A DNA stretch of 26,568 nucleotides from Firmicutes bacterium UBA1764 (GCA_002315535.1 DCHA01000049.1:7666-34233); one strand, 5' to 3'; counted from the stretch's first letter, positions 13,390 to 23,151 are shown. Translations and numbers: made by a program. Notes: a model not told the origin generated them from the sequence alone.

Positions 13390-16300
13390 ATGCCAAAGGA
13401 AAAAAGTCCATATACAACCGGAATAGAAGCATTAATAAAAGATTTAAATCAAGCTCGAGCATCAATAATCCATATTAAAGGACTGAGTGAAGAAGAAACA
13501 AAAGCACTTGACAAACCATTTAATACAATCATTAGAAAGATAGGCCAATATGCGGACACAGATGAATTAGATAAGGATGGAATCAAGGATTTAGCCGATG
13601 CTATTAAATTATTTGATACCGCCATAGATGATTATATCAATCAATACTCCGGCGATCAGCTTCAAAAAAGTAAACGAGAAGCTGCAGATGTACTCAAAAC
13701 AGTAAAGAGTAAATTTGACGATAACTCATCCGTTAAGGGTCTTATATCTGCAAATGAATACCTTACAGAATTCACAAACGGTGACAACAAAAAGGGGACA
13801 ACTCAATTTGAGAAATACGGCATAGAGGGCACTCAGCCAAGCTTTGAAGAATGCCGCACTATGTCATTTAAGAACCCTGATAGAGACAAAACCTTTGCGC
13901 AGCTTCTGTGGCTAATAGATAAAGACTACAAGTCTCAAAGGCTTCGTCCGGGAATTAGCAGCTACTACAAAAAAACTATAGACAGGCTTCAAGATGAACT
14001 CGAAAAAACAGATTTTGAAACCCAAATGGATTTTGGGATAAAACTGAACCGTCATTTGAATGCACTCTATGAGGCAACATATAAAAAGTTTAACGAGCTT
14101 AAAAATAACGCCCCTCAAGGAACAGACCTCCATGATTATGCCATGAGGAATATTGCAGATAATCCGGAGTACCAGAGCTGCGAAGCGCTAAGCTTCTTCA
14201 TCTCTGTTACAAGAGAAACGGATTGCATGAAAATAACCGACTTGATCGCAAGATCCGGTAAGGATATAGATGCGAGCATGGCCAACAAAGATGCTTCAAA
14301 ATTTGTATCCGGTTTGATAAATAACGGTCTTAAAAGCTATTTAACAGAACATGGGCTTATCACTCATAAATACGGTGAAAAGACCATATATGAAATAGAA
14401 TATGTTGATCCGGAGCTTAACAAAATCCATTATTATAATACTCAAAAACGTGAAGCTATTCTTCCGGATTACGAAAAGCTTGTTAACGACGCAGAAAAGA
14501 AATCCCAGAGCTGCCAGGACATGGAGAAGGGAATTAGGGAATTGCTTAGCGCCGAGATTTCCGATGCAAATTACGCAAACAAAATAAAAGCCGCAAGAGA
14601 TTATATAAACGCTTACCTTGACACGCATAAAGGATACCGCTTCAGCGATAACGGAAAAGAAAGAGTTCGGATTGCTAACAGTCTGCTTTCAAGTGTAAAT
14701 GAAATTGAGGCTGAGTATATAAAAATAACGGACCACAGCTTCGATCCTAAAGATGTTATTTGGGAGACGGGGTGTACAGCACGTACAATTGAAAGTCAAT
14801 TTAAAGCGGCAAAAGAAAAAGGCCTTAGCCCGGATAAATTCACCGAAGCAATGATGGGCCCAATACGGGCTGGCAATATAAAAGACGTCAATGATAAATT
14901 AAAAGAATATGAAATTAATGTCCAGGAAATAGATGAGAATGACATACCACCGCTTGAACAATACACAAAAGCTCAGCAAAGCTATATAAAAACAACAGCA
15001 GAGATTTTAGATGTGTTCTATAGCAGAGACAAGGCCTTATATTACCGTGAAATCGATAACGATAAAAATATAGGTCTTGTTAACGACAGAGATCTTGCGC
15101 ATTTTGTGCTGGATTACGGCAGAGATGCCAAGACCCTTAGAGCAAATATGGATAAGCTCGCGCTGCTTGCAGGGACTAATTACAATGTGAATATTACGGG
15201 CAAAAAGGATCAGCTTCTTAAGGATCAGGCAGCGCTTTATGAAAGCAGAATCGCAAAATTTGAGGCAATAGATTTTGATAAATATTATGACATATCTGAT
15301 AAAGACCTTGTCGATAATTATTCCGAAATAATGCATAACATGTTCGCCATTTCGGTCTTTCAGAATGTTACAAAGACAATCTCCAATAATCCGTATGTCA
15401 GTCAGCAATTGCTCGATAGAATGACAGCACTTGAAAACAAATATTCAAATCTCATGACTGTCAATCAGCTTAGAATGGAATTAATGGCAAATCCTTATAG
15501 CCGCATACTAGATATTAATCAGATGCGTATGTCTACCCCGACCAACGCTTTAGTTTTATTTAGCGCTGCTGACAAAACGGATGTCGAATTCAAAAATTTC
15601 GCATCAACCTTGAATGATTTCACTATTCAGCGTGATAACGCCATTGCAGATCATATTAGGGCACAGATGTGCAGTGAGCCCGGCAATAACGAGGCATGGA
15701 GGAGAATAGAATTCTATGACGCAAATGGAGAGAAAATCAGTTTTGAGATACATTCTTTATACGAAAAAATCAGGGACGGGGGACGAGTTTATGCAATCGA
15801 TCCAAAGAACCCTGTATTAAAATGCTTTGATACAAATGGAAAGTCCTTACCCGATTTTGAAAAAGACATAAATGAAGATGTAAAGAGAAAGCTTGACAAT
15901 GTAATCAAAGGCCACAAAGAAGAAATTCTTAGAGCTGAAAAAGAAGCCGAAGCGATGATAGGAAAGCAGAAGCGTAAGGCTGTAAAGGATTCGCTGAGCA
16001 GTAAGGCAGATCAATGCCTGGAAAGTGCGAAAAAAGCTCTTAAAAACGACGCTCAAGAGGCCCTGATAAACAGCTTGACCGGCATGGTTTATTATGAAAT
16101 ATCGTCCAGAGTAAAAAATGACGAGGATATTCAAAAGCTTGAAGCGCTTGACAGCGAAAAAGCTCACAAGATTATTGCAACTGAAATGAAATCAAACGTT
16201 TCAAAGTTCCTTAAAGAAATCCCAAATATAGAACTTGCAAAGATGATTGACGATAAGGATTTTAAAAAGGAATTCGTTCATGCATATTCATATTTCCAGC

Positions 16301-16428
16301 AAAGCATTAATCCAGAATTCAAGGGTAAGGATTTCAGAGAGACATTGATGAATAAGCTCGAAGCAAAGATACAGCAGCCTGAAGCACAGCCTCAGAAGGA
16401 ACAAGTACAAGCTCCGGCCATCAAATAG
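13390..16428 (+). CDS. Large orphan cytoplasmic helical protein, unknown function
   Basis: 1012 residues; I do not recognise it. It has no signal peptide, membrane segment, nucleotide-binding loop or cysteine cluster. It is rich in Lys, Asp, Glu and Asn and looks mostly helical. A strongly charged stretch at about 830-895 (around KGHKEEILRAEKEAEAM) could be a coiled coil. The end is low-complexity, Gln/Pro-rich (about 995-1012, QQPEAQPQKEQVQAPAIK). A more beta-like segment lies at about 770-815 (EAWRRIEFYDANGEKISFEI onward). It stands alone: divergent from the acyl-CoA synthetase, own promoter and terminator, convergent with hydA. The gene is visibly more A+T-rich than neighbours (one 60-base line at 15241 has 17 G+C, one in hydA at 17401 has 29), which hints at later acquisition. 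The reading frame is intact with a good ribosome binding site. Confidence 0.85.
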   Translation: MPKEKSPYTTGIEALIKDLNQARASIIHIKGLSEEETKALDKPFNTIIRKIGQYADTDELDKDGIKDLADAIKLFDTAIDDYINQYSGDQLQKSKREAADVLKTVKSKFDDNSSVKGLISANEYLTEFTNGDNKKGTTQFEKYGIEGTQPSFEECRTMSFKNPDRDKTFAQLLWLIDKDYKSQRLRPGISSYYKKTIDRLQDELEKTDFETQMDFGIKLNRHLNALYEATYKKFNELKNNAPQGTDLHDYAMRNIADNPEYQSCEALSFFISVTRETDCMKITDLIARSGKDIDASMANKDASKFVSGLINNGLKSYLTEHGLITHKYGEKTIYEIEYVDPELNKIHYYNTQKREAILPDYEKLVNDAEKKSQSCQDMEKGIRELLSAEISDANYANKIKAARDYINAYLDTHKGYRFSDNGKERVRIANSLLSSVNEIEAEYIKITDHSFDPKDVIWETGCTARTIESQFKAAKEKGLSPDKFTEAMMGPIRAGNIKDVNDKLKEYEINVQEIDENDIPPLEQYTKAQQSYIKTTAEILDVFYSRDKALYYREIDNDKNIGLVNDRDLAHFVLDYGRDAKTLRANMDKLALLAGTNYNVNITGKKDQLLKDQAALYESRIAKFEAIDFDKYYDISDKDLVDNYSEIMHNMFAISVFQNVTKTISNNPYVSQQLLDRMTALENKYSNLMTVNQLRMELMANPYSRILDINQMRMSTPTNALVLFSAADKTDVEFKNFASTLNDFTIQRDNAIADHIRAQMCSEPGNNEAWRRIEFYDANGEKISFEIHSLYEKIRDGGRVYAIDPKNPVLKCFDTNGKSLPDFEKDINEDVKRKLDNVIKGHKEEILRAEKEAEAMIGKQKRKAVKDSLSSKADQCLESAKKALKNDAQEALINSLTGMVYYEISSRVKNDEDIQKLEALDSEKAHKIIATEMKSNVSKFLKEIPNIELAKMIDDKDFKKEFVHAYSYFQQSINPEFKGKDFRETLMNKLEAKIQQPEAQPQKEQVQAPAIK

Positions 16429-16434
16429 CTAAAC

Positions 16435-16464
16435 AAAAAATGCACTCAGTTGAGTGCATTTTTT
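16435..16464. terminator. Bidirectional terminator between orphan gene and hydA
   Basis: A 30-base perfect inverted repeat, AAAAAATGCACTCA with its complement around GT, giving T6 runs on both strands. Six bases after the orphan gene stop and 20 bases from the hydA stop. Confidence 0.92.
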
Positions 16465-16483
16465 ATTAACATACGATTCGCTA

Positions 16484-18190
16484 TTACAGGGTCCATTTTT
16501 CCTGCTCGGTATGAAGCAGCTCGTGGGCCTTATGCGAAAGCGGAGTCTCAAGATAATCCTTATATAGGGCTAATACTGCAGGATTTTCATGAGAGAACCT
16601 CATTGGATTATTCTTATCAAGCGTGTAGAGTCTTTCGCCTCTTTCGCCGGCAAGCTCGAAGCCATCGCAAATAGGCTGCCCGCCGCCGCCTGCGCATCCA
16701 CCGGGGCAAGCCATGATTTCAACGAAATCATATTGAGCCTCGCCCTTTCTTATCGCTTCAATCAGGGCCCTTGCATTTCCAAGCCCGCTCGCAATCGCAA
16801 TCTTTAGCTTAAGATCATTTATAGTGAAGCTTGCTTCCTTCCACTTGTTAAGGCCTCTCAGCTCTGAGAATGCGTCTGCATCCGGATTCTTGCCTGTAAG
16901 AAGGAAATATGCGCTTCGCAGTGCAGCTTCCATTACGCCGCCTGTTGCGCCGAATATTACAGCAGCACCTGTTCCAATGCCAAGAGGCTGGTCAAAGTCC
17001 TGTTCCTCAAGAGCGGCACAGTCGATGCCTCCCAAGAGTCTTCCGAGCTCTCTTGTCGTAAGCACTACATCAACATCCTTTGAAGATGCATCATTTACTT
17101 CCTTTACATCGCATTCGTATTTCTTTGCGGAGCACGGCATTATCGAAACACAGAAAATCTTTTCAGGCTCAATGCCGAGAATCTGGGCATAATAGCTCTT
17201 CGCAACCGCGCCGAACATCTGCTGCGGAGATTTTGCCGTTGAAAGCATGTTAACCATATCAGGATACTCAAGCTTTAAGAAGCGTACCCATCCCGGGCAG
17301 CAGGATGTGAACATTGGTCCCTTTCTGCCTTCCTTGATGTGCTCTATAAGCTCGCTACCCTCTTCCATAATTGTGAGGTCAGCTGAAAAGTTTGTATCAA
17401 ATACATAGTCAGCGCCCAAAGTCTTTATTGCGGCGACCATGCGCTTTTCAGTTGCAAGCTTGCTGTCAAGACCTACAGCATCTCCCCATGCAGCTCTAAC
17501 CGCCGGAGCAACCTGAATAATAACTGTCTTATCAGGATCAGCAATAGCATTAAGAACCTTCTTTGTATCATCACGTGCACTTAATGCACCAACAGGGCAA
17601 TGAGTAATGCACTGTCCGCAAAGTGCGCAATTAATATCCTTAAAGGCGCTTCCACCCCTCACCTCAAGCTTTGTTCTGTTCCCTGTTCCATTCAGATCCC
17701 AAACACCAAGGCTCTGGACCTTATCACAGATATTAATGCAGCGCATGCATTTAATGCATTTGCTTGCATCTCTTACAAGAGGAGCGCTGCTGTCCCACCT
17801 GAAAGCGTCAAAATCCTTTTCGAACACCTCATCGGTAATATTAAGCTCCTTTGCAACCTTCTGCAGGGAGCAATTACCGCTGCGTACACAGCTGGTGCAG
17901 GATACGTTATGTTCAGATAAGATCAGCTCAACATTGGTCCTTCTTGCATCAAGAACCTTCTTTGAATTAGTTTTTACAACCATGCCTTCAGCAACAATAG
18001 TATTACATGATGCTGAAAGTTGCTCTTGTCCTTCGATTTCAACAAGACAAACTCTGCAGGCGCCGACTTCATTTAATTCCTTTAAGTAGCAAAGAGTAGG
18101 AATATAGATACCGTTTGCCTTTGCGGCCTCGAGTATGGAGCTTCCTTCTTCTGCGCAGATACGTTTCTGATCAATAGTCAAATTTACCAT
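16484..18190 (-). CDS. hydA: [FeFe]-hydrogenase catalytic subunit (HydA type, with N-terminal Fe-S domains)
   Basis: 568 residues, reversible H2 formation in the cytoplasm. Domains in order: [2Fe-2S] plant-type (C34, C45, C48, C62); His-Cys [4Fe-4S] (H94, C98, C101, C107); two-cluster ferredoxin domain (C145/148/151/155 and C188/191/194/198); then the H-cluster domain with TSCCPGW (295-301), MPCSAKKYE (351-359) and EIMACPGGCAGGGGQP (491-506). The proton-relay cysteine C297 and H-cluster ligands C298, C353, C495 and C499 are all present. The ATG overlaps the end of the upstream flavoprotein gene by seven bases, with GGAGG upstream, so the two subunits are likely made together. Maturation genes hydEFG are not in the window. 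Confidence 0.97.
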   Translation of the reverse strand: MVNLTIDQKRICAEEGSSILEAAKANGIYIPTLCYLKELNEVGACRVCLVEIEGQEQLSASCNTIVAEGMVVKTNSKKVLDARRTNVELILSEHNVSCTSCVRSGNCSLQKVAKELNITDEVFEKDFDAFRWDSSAPLVRDASKCIKCMRCINICDKVQSLGVWDLNGTGNRTKLEVRGGSAFKDINCALCGQCITHCPVGALSARDDTKKVLNAIADPDKTVIIQVAPAVRAAWGDAVGLDSKLATEKRMVAAIKTLGADYVFDTNFSADLTIMEEGSELIEHIKEGRKGPMFTSCCPGWVRFLKLEYPDMVNMLSTAKSPQQMFGAVAKSYYAQILGIEPEKIFCVSIMPCSAKKYECDVKEVNDASSKDVDVVLTTRELGRLLGGIDCAALEEQDFDQPLGIGTGAAVIFGATGGVMEAALRSAYFLLTGKNPDADAFSELRGLNKWKEASFTINDLKLKIAIASGLGNARALIEAIRKGEAQYDFVEIMACPGGCAGGGGQPICDGFELAGERGERLYTLDKNNPMRFSHENPAVLALYKDYLETPLSHKAHELLHTEQEKWTL

Positions 18191-20004
18191 GTCTGTCCTT
18201 TGCCTCCTCTGAATGCACCAAAGCCTCTGCAGTCACATCTAAGGCAACGTGAGCATTCCTGTTCGCATTCCTGCTTTGTCATATTCTGTTCCATAATGTC
18301 AAAGTCATATTTTCTATCAAAGGCCGCTCTTTCCTTAAAGTTGATTCTTCCGCTGGCTTCCATAGGAGCCGCAGGAGCATATGGTATTTCAATATCTCTT
18401 GGAAGCACATGCTTATAGCCAAGATATTCGTCGATATTTGCAGCGGCAGTCTTTCCGGCCTCTACGGCTCTGATTACCGTTGACGGACCGCTTGCACAGT
18501 CGCCTCCGGCAAATACGCCTTCTGCAATGAAGCAGCCTTTGCCTGCCGCAAGACTCTCTCTCTTGACAGGAAGTCCCTTTGCGGCAAATTCTGCACTGTC
18601 AATTGCCTGACCTATTGCCGCAATAATGATGTCGCACTCGATTCTCATCTCAGGGGCATCAGCTCTTACAGGCTTTGGTCTTCCTCCTTCGTAGCTGCCC
18701 GGAATCTGAGGTGCAACAATTAATGCAGCAACTTTTCCTTCAGCATCCTTTTCAACTCGAACAGGAGCCATCAAGGAAACGATTTCACAGGTTTCTGCAA
18801 TAGCGCCTTCTATTTCTTCAGGAAGGGCGGTCATATCTTCTCTGCGACGTCTGTATATACACTGTACAGATGAAGCGCCAAGTCTTTGCGCTGTGCGTGT
18901 GCAGTCCATCGCAACATTACCACCGCCGACAATTACAACCCTCTTGCCCTTAAAGTCAGGTTTTTCGTTATCGCCAATAGCACAAAGGAGTTCAACCGCA
19001 GAAATGACATTTTCTGCGTCTTCCCCTTCGATACCGAGAGTCTTGGCATTGTGCGCACCAATTGCAAGATAGATACAGTCGTATTCCTTTTTCATATCCT
19101 CATAGCAATCTCCGGTGATTTTTGCTTCAAGCTTAACCTCAACACCTGTTGACAATACATTATTAATATCTTCATCAAGGAATGATTCCGGAAGACGATA
19201 TCTTGGAATACCATAACGCATCATTCCGCCGAGCTGTTTTCTCTGTTCGAATACTGTTACCTTATGGCCCATAAGCTGGAGGTAATATGCGGCTGTCAGT
19301 CCGGAAGGACCTCCGCCAACAACAGCAATCCTCTTCCCTGTTGACGGCATGCATGCCGGAGCATCAACCTTGCCGGCCATCTCAACAGCCATTCTCTTGA
19401 TACCTCTGATGTTTACTGATGCATCAATCATATTTCTTCTGCAAGCTGCTTCGCATGGATGCTCACAAATCAGAGCACAAGCCGCAGGGAAAGGATTATC
19501 AAAGCGTATTGTTCTTACCGCATCAGCGTATCTCCCCTCCTTAACCAGGGCAACATATCTCGGTATATCTACATGAGCCGGACAGGAAGCCTTGCAGGGA
19601 ACAGGAATAAATGACGCTGTGCAGCGGTCATGTGTAATATGAGATTCAAAATCTTTTCTGAAGTTCTCGATATTACGCAAAAGAGCTTCTGCAGCACCAA
19701 AGCCGATAGCACAATCTGCACTATCCTTAATTGTATTTGCAAGGGACTTAAGCGTATCCAAATCCTCTGCTTTTCCTTTACCATCAAGTATTCTGTCAAT
19801 AATTGAGGCAATCTGTTTTAATCCCACTCTGCAAGGAACACATTTCCCGCAGCTTTGAGAAAGACAAAGCTTTACAAAAGCACTGCTTTGCTCAACAGGA
19901 CAATTGGATACCGGAGCAACCACTCCGCGGGTTGCAAGAACCTTGTATAAATCTGTGACCGATTTCTCGCACCCGGTCATACGAATTATTTCTTGTCGAC
20001 TCAC
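18184..20004 (-). CDS. NuoF C-terminal Fe-S domain fused to GltD-like NAD(P)H flavoprotein, hydrogenase partner
   Basis: 606 residues. Residues about 40-125 match only the C-terminal [4Fe-4S] part of NuoF (C52, C55, C58 in SCGKCVPC, and C98); the FMN/NADH-binding part of NuoF is missing. Residues 130-530 match the small subunit of glutamate synthase/NfnB: cluster cysteines C137, C141, C180, C184, C188, FAD loop VVGGGPSG (228-235), second dinucleotide loop IVGGGNVAMD (358-367) and YRRRRED (384-390), an arginine set that favours NADP(H). The tail adds a Cys cluster (C580, C584, C587, C590, C592). The start is GTG at 20004 with AAAGGAGA upstream. It is followed by hydA with overlap. It probably oxidises NAD(P)H and hands electrons through Fe-S clusters to HydA, or the reverse; the direction and nucleotide are inference. 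Confidence 0.9.
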   Translation of the reverse strand: MSRQEIIRMTGCEKSVTDLYKVLATRGVVAPVSNCPVEQSSAFVKLCLSQSCGKCVPCRVGLKQIASIIDRILDGKGKAEDLDTLKSLANTIKDSADCAIGFGAAEALLRNIENFRKDFESHITHDRCTASFIPVPCKASCPAHVDIPRYVALVKEGRYADAVRTIRFDNPFPAACALICEHPCEAACRRNMIDASVNIRGIKRMAVEMAGKVDAPACMPSTGKRIAVVGGGPSGLTAAYYLQLMGHKVTVFEQRKQLGGMMRYGIPRYRLPESFLDEDINNVLSTGVEVKLEAKITGDCYEDMKKEYDCIYLAIGAHNAKTLGIEGEDAENVISAVELLCAIGDNEKPDFKGKRVVIVGGGNVAMDCTRTAQRLGASSVQCIYRRRREDMTALPEEIEGAIAETCEIVSLMAPVRVEKDAEGKVAALIVAPQIPGSYEGGRPKPVRADAPEMRIECDIIIAAIGQAIDSAEFAAKGLPVKRESLAAGKGCFIAEGVFAGGDCASGPSTVIRAVEAGKTAAANIDEYLGYKHVLPRDIEIPYAPAAPMEASGRINFKERAAFDRKYDFDIMEQNMTKQECEQECSRCLRCDCRGFGAFRGGKGQTW

Positions 20005-20046
20005 CTTGTTCTCCTTTTTCTGTTAACGAAATCTCTTATATAATTT

Positions 20047-20074
20047 ATTATATATAGCCACACGAGTATTGCAA
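20047..20074 (-). promoter_or_regulatory. Promoter of the hydrogenase operon
   Basis: TTGCAA (20074-20069), a 16-base spacer and TATAAT (20052-20047) on the minus strand, about 43 bases before the GTG start at 20004. Confidence 0.7.
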
Positions 20075-20106
20075 GAACTCTTTCAACAAATATTAGTATA
20101 ATAAAA

Positions 20107-20138
20107 ACAAAAAAAGGCTTCAAAAATGAAGCCTTTTT
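20107..20138 (-). terminator. Terminator after pepT
   Basis: AAAAAGGCTTC (20111-20121) pairs with GAAGCCTTTTT (20128-20138), loop of six. On the minus strand it is followed by a T run to 20107. It lies 17 bases after the pepT stop at 20155. Confidence 0.9.
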
Positions 20139-20154
20139 ATCACATTTCAGAGTC

Positions 20155-21366
20155 TTATTTTACGCTTACAAGCTCAACTATAACTTCAACCATCTTGTTC
20201 ATTGCGTCAACAGATACGAATTCATGAATACCATGGAAGTTCTCGCCACCTGTTGAAAGATTTGGACAAGGAAGTCCGTCATACGAAAGTCTGCATCCAT
20301 CTGTGCCACCGCGAATTGCGACAATCTTTGGCACAACATCACAGGCCTTCATTGCGGCTACTGCTCTGTCAACAACATCAAGATGATTCTTGATTACTTC
20401 CTTCATGTTGTAATAGCTGTCGTGCATAAGAAGCTCAACACTGCCCTGACCATATTTCTTGTTCATAAAATCAACTATATCCTGAACAAGCTTTTTTCTT
20501 TCCTTAAACTTCTTCATGTCATGGTCTCGAATAAGCATACCAATCTTGGTTTCTGTTTCATCACCGCTTATATGCTGGATATGGAAATATCCCTCATAGC
20601 CACAGGTATGTGCAGGAGTCTGTCCCTCAGGAAGCATATTGATAAAATCCGTTGCCATGAGAGTTGAATTCTTCATGATATCCTTTGCATAGCCCGGATG
20701 AACATTTACGCCATGGAATATCACCTTTGCACCTGCGGCATTAAATGATTCGTATTCAATTTCTCCGAGAGCCCCACCATCAACAGTATATGCGAAATCA
20801 GCCCCGAAATTCTTGATATCAAATTTATCTGCCCCACGACCTGTTTCCTCATCAGGATTAAAGCCAATGCAAATCTTGCCATGCCTAATTTCAGGATGAG
20901 CAATAAGATATTCAACAGCTGTCAGAATCTCAGCGACTCCGGCCTTATCATCTGCACCAAGGAGTGTGCTGCCATCGGTTACGATGAGCTCCTGGCCCTT
21001 ATAATTTGCAAGAACAGGATATTCCTTTGCCTTTGTAACAACCTTATCGCTAAGCTTGATGTCTCCGCCCTTGTATTTAACAAAGCGTGGCTTAACATTC
21101 TTTCCTGATGCTGATTCGGATGTATCCATATGGGCAATAAGACCAATTGCCGGAGCCTTCTGCCCCTTAGCAAGATTTGCAGGAAGATATGCGTATACAT
21201 ATCCATCCTTGCTTTGTCTGACATTCTTAAGACCCATAGCCTTCATTTCTTCGGCAAGAGCCTTTCCAAGTACAATCTGGCCCTCGGAGGATGGAGTGAT
21301 AGGATTCTCTTCATAGGAAGTGGTTTCATAAGAAACATATTTAAGGAAACGATCTGTAACTTTCAT
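20155..21366 (-). CDS. pepT: Peptidase T (tripeptide aminopeptidase), M20B
   Basis: 403 residues, usual length. A cytoplasmic di-zinc enzyme that removes the N-terminal residue from tripeptides. The metal-site motifs are AHMDTS (H79, D81), GADDKAG (137-143), PDEETGRGAD (E173, E174), TVDGG (D196) and NFHGIHEF near the end (H378, H381). RGGTDG near residue 350 is a further family signature. The ATG has AAAGGA seven bases upstream, and the gene stands alone between its own promoter and terminator. Confidence 0.97.
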   Translation of the reverse strand: MKVTDRFLKYVSYETTSYEENPITPSSEGQIVLGKALAEEMKAMGLKNVRQSKDGYVYAYLPANLAKGQKAPAIGLIAHMDTSESASGKNVKPRFVKYKGGDIKLSDKVVTKAKEYPVLANYKGQELIVTDGSTLLGADDKAGVAEILTAVEYLIAHPEIRHGKICIGFNPDEETGRGADKFDIKNFGADFAYTVDGGALGEIEYESFNAAGAKVIFHGVNVHPGYAKDIMKNSTLMATDFINMLPEGQTPAHTCGYEGYFHIQHISGDETETKIGMLIRDHDMKKFKERKKLVQDIVDFMNKKYGQGSVELLMHDSYYNMKEVIKNHLDVVDRAVAAMKACDVVPKIVAIRGGTDGCRLSYDGLPCPNLSTGGENFHGIHEFVSVDAMNKMVEVIVELVSVK

Positions 21367-21402
21367 TTTGATATCCTTTCTTTATCTTTAAGTAATTATT
21401 TA

Positions 21403-21431
21403 ATTGTACCACATATTATTCTCTGATTAAA
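21403..21431 (-). promoter_or_regulatory. Promoter of pepT
   Basis: TTTAAT (21431-21426), a 17-base spacer and TACAAT (21408-21403) on the minus strand. It gives a leader of about 30 bases. Confidence 0.55.
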
Positions 21432-21458
21432 ATAGTATGCTTTATTTCCATAATATTG

Positions 21459-21467
21459 TGATATACT
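21459..21467 (+). promoter_or_regulatory. Extended -10 promoter of the SulP gene
   Basis: TG-A-TATACT, an extended -10, 49 bases before the ATG at 21517. No clear -35. Divergent from the pepT promoter. Confidence 0.5.
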
Positions 21468-21516
21468 AATTCTCGTTTGCGGTTCTTGCAAATGAAAGGA
21501 AATACAAGGAAAAACA

Positions 21517-23151
21517 ATGGATAAATTTAAACCAATGCTCTTTACATGCTTGAAAGATTATAAAAAAGAGCAACTTATAAAAGATATCATATCTGGAATT
21601 ATTGTAGCTATTATTGCACTGCCTCTTTCAATTGCACTTGCACTAGCATCAGGCGTAGGCCCGGAGCAAGGACTTTATACAGCAGTTGTCGCAGGTTTTC
21701 TTATTTCATTCTTTGGCGGAAGCAAGGTTCAAATTGCAGGCCCGACAGCGGCATTTGCAACCATAGTTGCCGGCATTGTAGCGGAAAGCGGAATGGGCGG
21801 ACTCGCTCTGGCAACAATCATGGCCGGGATACTCCTGATCTTAATGGGAATATTCAAATTCGGTCAATTTATTAAATTTATTCCTTTTACAATAACAACA
21901 GGCTTTACTGCGGGAATTGCACTTACGATTTTGATTGGACAAATCAAGGACTTCCTTGGGCTGACATATCCTGCGGGAACAGTTACGATAGAAACAGGCG
22001 AAAAAGTCTTCGCCATCGTAAAGAACTTTTCAACCATAAACCTGTATGCGGTACTTGTCGGAGCAGTATGCCTCGCGATTCTTATCGTTTGGCCCAAAAT
22101 CAGCAAAACAATTCCTGGATCAATCATCGCTGTAATAGTCGGAATCTTGATTGTAAAGTTCCTCAAGCTTCCTGTAAATACCATAGGAGATTTATATTCA
22201 GTAAAGGCAGGACTCCCGAGCTTCACTATGCCGGAGTTCAGCTTTAAGAGCATAAAGGCTATGCTTCCGAATGCTTGCACAATCGCAATACTCGCAGCGA
22301 TCGAGTCACTTCTTTCCTGCGTTGTTGCAGATGGAATGATTGAAGATAAGCACAGATCCAATACCGAGTTAATTGCACAGGGAATAGGAAACATCGGATC
22401 AGCCTTCTTTGGAGGCATTCCTGCAACCGGCGCAATTGCAAGAACAGCTGCAAATATTAAGAGCGGTGGACGCACGCCTATATCAGGTATCGTTCACGCC
22501 ATCGTTTTGGTACTGATTCTTGTTGTACTTATGCCGTATGCGGCTTGGATCCCTATGCCAACAATTGCGGCAATACTCTTCATGGTTTCCTATAACATGT
22601 GTCAGTGGAGAACCTTCGTTGCATTATGCAAGACAGCACCAAAGGCTGACATTTTTGTTCTTGTACTGACATTTGTATTAACCGTTGCATTTGATCTTGT
22701 TGTTGCAATAGAATTCGGCATGCTTTGCGCCGGTGTTCTTCTTATCAAGAAAATCAGCGACAATTCCAGCATAAAGAGTTGGAAATACAAGGAACAGCTT
22801 TCAACGGATGATAACAACATCATCGACGTTCCTCACCAGGTTAGAGTTTACGAAATCAACGGACCTATGTTCTTTGGAGCATCAGATGTAATTGAAGATA
22901 TCAAGTTTAAGGAATATACAAAGTGTCTTGTAATAAGAATGAGGTCCGTTTCCGTTCTTGATATAACCGCAATGAATCACATTAACAAGCTTCTTGACAG
23001 CTGCGAAAAGGCAGGAATACAGTTGATTCTTTCACATGTTAATGAACAACCTCTTAATGTAATGAAAAAATCAGGCTTTTATGACAGACTTGGAGCCGAA
23101 TATTTCTGCAAGGATATAGAAAGCGCACTTGAAAAAGCGTCATCTATTTAA
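21517..23151 (+). CDS. SulP-family inorganic anion transporter with STAS domain
   Basis: 544 residues, inner-membrane transporter. It starts with a cytoplasmic basic stretch, then GIIVAIIALPLSIALALASG, the first helix signature of SulP, and VQIAGPTAAFATIVAG at about 71-86, the substrate-binding family motif. About 12-14 hydrophobic helices run to residue 415. A C-terminal STAS domain (about 440-535) includes VIRMRSVSVLDITAMNHIN; the usual SpoIIAA phospho-serine position appears as Thr. The substrate could be sulfate, bicarbonate or another anion. BicA/DauA-type functions cannot be told apart by eye, and no sulfate-assimilation genes are nearby. The ribosome binding site is AAGGAAA. Confidence 0.93.
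   Translation: MDKFKPMLFTCLKDYKKEQLIKDIISGIIVAIIALPLSIALALASGVGPEQGLYTAVVAGFLISFFGGSKVQIAGPTAAFATIVAGIVAESGMGGLALATIMAGILLILMGIFKFGQFIKFIPFTITTGFTAGIALTILIGQIKDFLGLTYPAGTVTIETGEKVFAIVKNFSTINLYAVLVGAVCLAILIVWPKISKTIPGSIIAVIVGILIVKFLKLPVNTIGDLYSVKAGLPSFTMPEFSFKSIKAMLPNACTIAILAAIESLLSCVVADGMIEDKHRSNTELIAQGIGNIGSAFFGGIPATGAIARTAANIKSGGRTPISGIVHAIVLVLILVVLMPYAAWIPMPTIAAILFMVSYNMCQWRTFVALCKTAPKADIFVLVLTFVLTVAFDLVVAIEFGMLCAGVLLIKKISDNSSIKSWKYKEQLSTDDNNIIDVPHQVRVYEINGPMFFGASDVIEDIKFKEYTKCLVIRMRSVSVLDITAMNHINKLLDSCEKAGIQLILSHVNEQPLNVMKKSGFYDRLGAEYFCKDIESALEKASSI

Noticed and set aside
13390..16428. Surface adhesin or secreted toxin
   Set aside because: No signal peptide, sorting signal, membrane segment or repeat; the size alone does not support it.
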